This document shows positions 6,504 to 10,681 of a stretch of 10,681 bases of DNA, piece by piece. The notes below the pieces were generated by a model, which searched no databases, had not been told where the DNA came from, and worked only from the letters and a program-made list of their open reading frames with translations. The translations under genes were made by a program, and so were the position numbers. How positions within the stretch are numbered: the stretch's first letter is position 1; the number at the start of each line of letters is the position of its first letter. Source of the DNA: JAEMQF01 sp031396305 (GTDB lineage: Bacteria; Pseudomonadota; Gammaproteobacteria; Burkholderiales; Burkholderiaceae_C); the NCBI GenBank assembly GCA_031396305.1, contig JANNKM010000256.1:1-10681 (forward strand), written 5' to 3'.

Positions 6504-7673
6504 ATGTCCATGCGCCATCGACTGACGAGCCGTGCCGTGCCGATCCTGATATTCATGGGCCTGGCTGGATGCGGCGGGGGCGGCAGCAGCGGTGCGCCGC
6601 AGGTCGACCCCGCCGGCGCCAACAGCGGCGCAGCGGCGCCACCACCGACGGCAGCTGTCGGAGCGTTGGCCGGCGGTGGCAATGCAGACGGCATCGGCGC
6701 CGCCGCGCGCTTCAATCGCCCCATCGGTGTGGCCACCGACAGCGCAGGCAACGTCTATGTGGCCGACACGTCGAACCACACCATCCGCAAAATCACACCT
6801 GCGGGCGGGGTCAGCACGTTCGCCGGTGTCGCGGGCGTGAGTGGCAGCGCTGACGGCAGCGGCGCCACCGCGAGCTTTGCTTACCCGCAAGGCGTTGCCA
6901 CTGACCGCGCCGGCAACCTGTATGTCGTCGACCAGGGCAACAACACGATCCGCAGGATCTCGCCGCTGGGCGCAGTCAGCACCTTCGCCGGTTCCCCGGG
7001 CTCGGGTGGCAGCACCGACGGCATCGGGAACCTGGCACGCTTCAATTTTCCGATCGGCATTGCCACCGACGCCGCAGGCAACGTCTTCGTCGCCGACAGC
7101 GGCAACTTCACGGTGCGCAGAATCACGCCCGCGGGCATGGTGACCACACTCGCCGGCACGGCCCCGGGGCTGCGCGGCGGCGGCGGCAGCAGCGCCGACG
7201 GCATCGGCGCCGCGGCCCACTTCGCTCGCCCGACCGGCGTGGCCACCGACAGTTCAGGCAATGTATACGTCGCTGACCAAGGCGCCTCGACCATCCGCAA
7301 GATCACCGCCGCAGGTGTGGTGACCACGCTCGCCGGGGTGGCGGGCATGCGTGGCAGCGGCGATGGCAGCGCAGCTGCGGCGCGCTTCCATGACCCGATC
7401 GGTGTGGCCACCGACAGCGTGGGCAACCTCTATGTGGGCGACACCTTCAACAACACGGTGCGCAAGATCACGCCCGCGGGCGCAGTGAGCACGCTCGCCG
7501 GCACGGCGGGCCAGATCGGCAACACCGACGCAACCGGCGCCGCCGCGCGTTTCAACGCGCCGATCGGCGTGGCGACCGACGCCGCGGGTCAGGTCTATGT
7601 GACCGACACCGCCAACCACAGCGTGCGCAGGATCACCCCTGCCGGTGTGGTCAGCACGCTCGCGGGCTCGTGA
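6504..7673 (+). CDS. Six-blade NHL-repeat lipoprotein
   Basis: This 389-residue protein starts with a short signal peptide, and LAGC at residues 20-23 gives lipidation at C23. A Gly/Ser/Ala-rich linker follows. The rest is six NHL repeats, each with the pattern ARF-x-P-x-GVATD-x-AGN-(V/L)YVADxxNxTIRKITPAGxVSTLAG. The GVATD glycines fall at residues 75, 130, 185, 245, 300 and 355. The period is therefore 55 residues, with a five-residue Gly-rich insert before blade 4. The closing LAGS completes the strand supplied by the N-terminal VGALAGG, as in a velcro-closed six-blade propeller. NHL propellers bind proteins, RNA or glycans or, in some families, cleave peptidyl-glycine bonds; nothing here decides which. 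The Met at 6510 is an alternative start. A GAAGAAAG purine stretch (6488-6495) precedes the start. The 45-bp gap to the upstream lipoprotein gene suggests one operon. Confidence 0.92.
   Translation: MSMRHRLTSRAVPILIFMGLAGCGGGGSSGAPQVDPAGANSGAAAPPPTAAVGALAGGGNADGIGAAARFNRPIGVATDSAGNVYVADTSNHTIRKITPAGGVSTFAGVAGVSGSADGSGATASFAYPQGVATDRAGNLYVVDQGNNTIRRISPLGAVSTFAGSPGSGGSTDGIGNLARFNFPIGIATDAAGNVFVADSGNFTVRRITPAGMVTTLAGTAPGLRGGGGSSADGIGAAAHFARPTGVATDSSGNVYVADQGASTIRKITAAGVVTTLAGVAGMRGSGDGSAAAARFHDPIGVATDSVGNLYVGDTFNNTVRKITPAGAVSTLAGTAGQIGNTDATGAAARFNAPIGVATDAAGQVYVTDTANHSVRRITPAGVVSTLAGS
6660..7673 (+). repeat. 165-bp tandem coding repeats (NHL blades)
   Basis: The GVATD codons start at 6726, 6891, 7056, 7236, 7401 and 7566, giving spacings of 165, 165, 180, 165 and 165 bases. 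Blocks such as GCCACCGACAGC and GGCAACGTCTATGT recur almost unchanged at DNA level, indicating recent duplication or gene conversion between blades. Confidence 0.9.
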
Positions 7674-7690
7674 GCGCGGCACGATCGGTG

Positions 7691-7925
7691 GCGCACGTCA
7701 TCCCGGACGCCGGGACCCACCGTCCGCCGCGCTCGACCGCCAACGCACGTCATCCCGGCGAACCGTCGCCCCGTGCTCGACACGGGGGCCGGGATCACCC
7801 TCCGCCGCGCTCGACCGCCCACGCACGTCATCCCGGCGAACGCCGGGATCCACCCCCCGCCGCACTCGACCGTCCTGGATCCCGGCTTGCGCCGGGATGA
7901 CAGGTGCTTGTAGTCATCCCGCTCC
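7691..7925. repeat. Cluster of ATCCCGGC palindromic repeats between convergent genes
   Basis: Three head-to-tail units begin with CGCACGTCATCCCGG at 7692, 7744 and 7822. They share a linker close to CCGCCGCGCTCGACCGCC. Each contains a hairpin. Unit 1 has TCCCGG-ACG-CCGGGA (7701-7715). Unit 2 has outer arms ATCCCGGC/GCCGGGAT (7752-7759 and 7788-7795) plus an inner stem CCCCGTG/CACGGGG (7769-7775 and 7781-7787). Unit 3 has the perfect ATCCCGGCG-AA-CGCCGGGAT (7830-7849). An inverted copy, ATCCCGGC-TTGC-GCCGGGAT, lies at 7879-7898, and a half copy, GTCATCCCG, at 7913-7921. These resemble the GTCATCCCGG...GGGAT palindromes dispersed in many proteobacterial genomes (REP-like). No transposase is nearby. 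They fill the whole 263-bp gap and could act as a bidirectional terminator. Confidence 0.88.
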
Positions 7926-7936
7926 CACTTGCTCCC

Positions 7937-9724
7937 CTACTGCCAGGCGACGCCCGTCATCCAGTCGAAAAAGACCCTGCCATAACCATCGGTCGGCGTG
8001 CCGTCGACGTCCTTGATCAGTACGTTGTCCTGCTCGGCAAAGACGTTCCAGCAGCAGCCGATCACCGACCAGTTGTTCGCGCCAGCGAACGGCAACAACT
8101 GCTGCATGAACGGCGCGCCCAGCGTGCCCGCGCCGTTGTGTTCGCCGATCTCCGACAACACGATGGGCACGCTGACCGAGAGCGCCTGTACGGCGCTCCA
8201 GTTCGACGGCATGCTCCAGGTGCTGGACAGGTTTCCCCAGCCACCGAGCGCGAAGGTCGCGCCACTGCCTGAACCGCTCGTGGACGCTTGCGAAACCGGC
8301 CCGACGGGCAGGTTCGTCTGCAGATAGCGCCCCTCGGTGCTGAGGGTCACGGCCGTCACGGCGCCGCTCGCGCCGATGGCGCCGACGCGCAATACGGCAG
8401 GCGAATACACCGTGTTCGGCTTCGCCAGCGTGACGCTGTCGCCGACCGCGTAACCCGCGCCGCCGGTGGACACGCTCACCGAAGTGGGGCGCTGCATCGG
8501 CGGGTACGGATGCCACGCGGCAGCAACCTGATTCAACGGATCGCGCGGTTTGTTCGCGAGCCAGCCACTCATGTTGTTGCCGAACTCCACGCCGCCGATC
8601 AGCACGACGTTGGCTGCGCCCGTGGCGCGCACCGTATCGAGCAGCGTCTGCATGCCCGCGGATTGCCACGCGACGTTGACGTTGCGATAGTTGCTCGTGC
8701 CGCTCGTCGCCGGATAGTAGGCAAGCGTTGCGCCCGTCATCAGCGCGCTCCACTCGTTGACCGGCGAACTCAGGCCGAAGAAGAACGGCTCGTTGTAGAG
8801 CGAGAACAAGACGCCGGAATTGCCCTTGAAGGTAGTCGCGACGGACCGCCAGAAGTCGACCGAGTGATCCATATTGGCCATCTGCGTCTGCACCATCGGG
8901 CAGGTATTGCCCGGCGCCGCCCAGTGCAGTTCGAGGATCACATACAGCCCGGCGTCGGTGGCCTCCTGAACCTGCGTCGAGATCGCGGAGCGGTAATTGC
9001 CGCCCGGATCACCCAGACGCGTCACGCCGTCGGTATCGACACAGGTCAGCCCCAGCCAGGAGGTCTCGTTGAGCGTGAAGCGCACCGTGTTCGCGTGCCA
9101 CGCCTTGACGGCAGACCACTTCGGTCCGTTCGGCTGCCCCGCCTGCCCGCCCGATGGATCGCTCGGACTCCAGCCGCCGATCGCGACGAATTCGAAGCCA
9201 CTGAAACTCACGCCGCGCAATTGCAGCAGGTTGCCGGCGGCATCAATCAAGCGATTCCCTTGCACACTCACGGCCCGCGCCGCGGTGGGCACGGCGAATG
9301 TGATATTGATCGTCGCCGCGACGGGCGTGCCGAGCGCGATGCCGTTGGTCGGGTTCGACAGCTTCAGCGTAAACGCCTTGTCGGCCGCATTGGGCACCGC
9401 ATTGTTGATCGGCAGCGAGATCGTCTTCGGCGCGGCATCGCCGCTCGCCCAGGTGAGTGTGCCGCTTCTTGTCGTGTAGTCGACGCCTGCGAGCGCGGTG
9501 CCGTCGGCGGTGGCATAGGCCACGCTGCCGTCGCGCGACCCCTCGGCGCGGTTCACCGTGACGGTCAGCAGGCCCGTGCTCTGCGCCACGGAGTAGCTTG
9601 CGGTGGCCATCGCGACCGTGCCGGCCGGCAACGGCGGCGGCGGCGTGCTGGCGCCGCCCCCGCCGCCGCACCCGAAGGCCGACAGGGTCGCTGAAAGTAC
9701 AAGAGCAGTTCGCAGGAGTGACAT
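7937..9724 (-). CDS. Calx-beta plus GH5-family glycoside hydrolase lipoprotein with inserted domain
   Basis: This 595-residue protein has a signal peptide ending near AFGC (C19) and a Gly/Pro linker, so it is probably a lipoprotein, although the lipobox is not ideal. Residues about 40-142 form a Calx-beta domain (VNRAEGSRDGSVAYATADGT, AGVDYTTRSGTLTW). From about 150 comes a GH5-type (beta/alpha)8 barrel: LRGVSFSG (169-176), H267 in ELHW, the acid/base E312 in YNEPF, H405 and Y407 in WHPY, the nucleophile E525 in VLSEIGEHNG and W559 in CCWNVF. GH5 enzymes cleave beta-1,4 or beta-1,3 glucans, mannans and related glycans; specificity is not readable. Residues about 412-503 are an insertion between the HxY strand and the nucleophile strand. 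It has motifs GGAGYAVGDSVTL and SGAVTAVTL. AAGG stands nine bases before the ATG. The gene follows the SGNH hydrolase gene after 46 bp. Confidence 0.9.
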   Translation of the reverse strand: MSLLRTALVLSATLSAFGCGGGGGASTPPPPLPAGTVAMATASYSVAQSTGLLTVTVNRAEGSRDGSVAYATADGTALAGVDYTTRSGTLTWASGDAAPKTISLPINNAVPNAADKAFTLKLSNPTNGIALGTPVAATINITFAVPTAARAVSVQGNRLIDAAGNLLQLRGVSFSGFEFVAIGGWSPSDPSGGQAGQPNGPKWSAVKAWHANTVRFTLNETSWLGLTCVDTDGVTRLGDPGGNYRSAISTQVQEATDAGLYVILELHWAAPGNTCPMVQTQMANMDHSVDFWRSVATTFKGNSGVLFSLYNEPFFFGLSSPVNEWSALMTGATLAYYPATSGTSNYRNVNVAWQSAGMQTLLDTVRATGAANVVLIGGVEFGNNMSGWLANKPRDPLNQVAAAWHPYPPMQRPTSVSVSTGGAGYAVGDSVTLAKPNTVYSPAVLRVGAIGASGAVTAVTLSTEGRYLQTNLPVGPVSQASTSGSGSGATFALGGWGNLSSTWSMPSNWSAVQALSVSVPIVLSEIGEHNGAGTLGAPFMQQLLPFAGANNWSVIGCCWNVFAEQDNVLIKDVDGTPTDGYGRVFFDWMTGVAWQ

Positions 9725-9770
9725 GGCGCTTCGCCTTGCGGCCCGGGATTGAGCCTATGCCCCCACCATG

Positions 9771-10667
9771 TCACGACCCGCGCAGAAGTTCTGTGCGGTG
9801 CCGAACGCTGCGGTTTCCCTGCCCGCGGTGGCGCTCATCCTCAAGCAAATGTGGCTTTGCCACTTTGCTTGAACCCCCACGGGGGGCGGGCCGGGCTAGC
9901 CCGGCCCTGGGGGCGCTCGAACCGAGGGCAGCACGCATCCCCTCCAGAAATTTCTGCGCAATCCTGGCGTGCGCCGCTTCGGTCGGATGAATTCCGTCGA
10001 ACAAGTCCGCCGTCGTCAATGCCCGATTGACATCGACGAAGCGCACGCGTTGGCCCGCCGCGGCTCGAGCCTCCACATTGTTGCGAACGGCGGCGTTGAA
10101 ATGCTGAGTGAGCGCCGCGCGATCGGTCATCTTGTTCTCGGGGGCGCCGTCGCCTTTGCCGTGAATCAGGCGCGCGCTTTGGGGCGGAATCGACGCCACC
10201 AGGATCCAGGCATCGGGGCGCGCCGCCCTGAGTTGATCGATCAACGCACTATGGCGCATGCCAATTTCGGCGCCGTCTTCGTTCGTGAACCAGGCCGTGT
10301 CGTTGGTCCCGATCATGAGCAGAATGAAGTTGGGTTGCGTCGATTCCACCCAGCCGTTGACGCGGCTCGCGATATCGCCAATGGTGAGCCCTGGGTGCCC
10401 CTCGTGGTGTTTGCCAGCAACGCGCGTGTTGGGGTCAGACAGCGTGCCCACATAACTGACGCCGCAGTTGTTCTGCTGCAGCCCGGTATGCAAGTCGTTG
10501 CGATAGCCGCCGTTCACGCCCAGCGTGATCGAGTCGCCCAGAGGCATGATGCTGTTGCAGCTTGGCGGTTGCACTCCCGACCCGGGCCCTGCGACGCCTG
10601 CTTCGGACGACGAGTTGGAACACGCAATCACACCCAGCGCCGCCGAGCAGAGAAGTACGCGAAGCAT
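9771..10667 (-). CDS. SGNH/GDSL-family hydrolase lipoprotein
   Basis: This 298-residue protein is numbered here from the ATG at 10667. A signal peptide ends in GVIAC (C16), predicting a lipoprotein. SGNH blocks are clear: block I IMPLGDSITLG with nucleophile S46, block II GHPGLTIGDI with G93, block III LLMIGTND with N122, and block V DGIHPTEAAHARIA with D224 and H227. The family includes esterases, carbohydrate deacetylases and lysophospholipases. Given the GH5 neighbour, deacylation of a polysaccharide is plausible but inferred. A TTG at 10673 is an alternative start, and only 14 bases upstream are visible, so no ribosome site can be judged. The fold should end near residue 248 (FLEGMRAAL). 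The remaining 50 residues are Arg/Gly/Pro-rich and translated from inverted-repeat DNA (9841-9914), so the native stop appears to have been lost or replaced. Confidence 0.9.
   Translation of the reverse strand: MLRVLLCSAALGVIACSNSSSEAGVAGPGSGVQPPSCNSIMPLGDSITLGVNGGYRNDLHTGLQQNNCGVSYVGTLSDPNTRVAGKHHEGHPGLTIGDIASRVNGWVESTQPNFILLMIGTNDTAWFTNEDGAEIGMRHSALIDQLRAARPDAWILVASIPPQSARLIHGKGDGAPENKMTDRAALTQHFNAAVRNNVEARAAAGQRVRFVDVNRALTTADLFDGIHPTEAAHARIAQKFLEGMRAALGSSAPRAGLARPAPRGGSSKVAKPHLLEDERHRGQGNRSVRHRTELLRGS
9841..9914. repeat. Dense inverted-repeat element inside the 3' end of the SGNH gene
   Basis: Three structures sit side by side. A long hairpin at 9841-9872 has TCAAGCAAA pairing with TTTGCTTGA, then GTGGC with GCCAC, with one bulged T and a TTT loop. 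CCCCC/GGGGG lies at 9874-9885. A perfect 20-bp palindrome at 9888-9907 is centred on GGGCTAGCCC. CCCCCA (9874-9879) can also pair with TGGGGG (9908-9913) around the palindrome. The composition, structure and position past the end of the SGNH fold suggest an inserted or spread intergenic repeat rather than ordinary coding sequence. It may act as a transcription attenuator between the SGNH and GH5 genes, although there is no U-run. Confidence 0.8.
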
Positions 10668-10681
10668 GGTCAAGTCGGGGC

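Noticed and set aside
5655..7220. Long antisense open frame (521 codons) opposite the two propeller genes
   Set aside because: It is an open frame forced by GC-rich third positions of the sense genes. Its translation is Ala/Arg/Gly/Val-rich and repeats with the NHL period.
7691..7925. Possible CRISPR array
   Set aside because: Spacing between units is irregular (52 and 78 bases), the 'spacers' resemble each other, units are palindromic with an inverted copy, and no cas gene is present.
8288..9694. Long plus-strand frame (468 codons) opposite the GH5 gene
   Set aside because: The sense strand has clear Calx-beta and GH5 motifs. The plus-strand product is Arg/Gly-rich with no recognisable domain.

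Overview
The window is a GC-rich stretch of a Gram-negative chromosome. Codon use, the CsbD protein ending in SWFK, the run of Gly-rich lipoproteins and the ATCCCGGC palindromic repeats fit a betaproteobacterium, probably Burkholderiales. That placement is an inference, because no phylogenetic marker gene is present. I see no rRNA, tRNA, CRISPR array, transposase, integrase or recognisable defence system.

Region 1 (about 80-1815) holds two paralogous stand-alone receiver proteins on the minus strand, with a small CsbD-family stress protein on the plus strand between them. The two receivers share an N-terminal SWLG motif. They also share a promoter-like element (core GCGCTATGT) at nearly the same distance from their starts. 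This is the best hint of a duplicated, co-regulated signalling pair.

Region 2 (2043-4303) is a tight plus-strand pair. A JmjC/cupin-like protein with an HxD...H iron-binding signature overlaps by four bases (GTGA) a FemAB/CelD-like double-GNAT acyltransferase. A 13-bp stem-loop brackets the second stop codon. The pair reads as a two-enzyme modification module of unknown substrate.

Region 3 (4380-7673) encodes two plus-strand lipoproteins 45 bp apart. The first has a (Ala-Pro)15 linker, an Ig-like domain and a PQQ-type beta-propeller. The second is a six-blade NHL propeller with a nearly exact 55-residue period.

Region 4 (about 7690-7925), between convergent genes, holds a cluster of ATCCCGGC palindromes in irregular tandem.

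Region 5 (7937-10667, minus strand) encodes an SGNH/GDSL hydrolase lipoprotein. Downstream of it lies a Calx-beta plus GH5 glycosidase, whose catalytic barrel is interrupted by an inserted domain of about 90 residues. The 3' end of the SGNH gene runs through a dense set of inverted repeats, so its C-terminal tail looks repeat-derived. Regions 3 and 5 together suggest cell-surface or periplasmic carbohydrate binding and turnover, with four predicted lipoproteins in a row.
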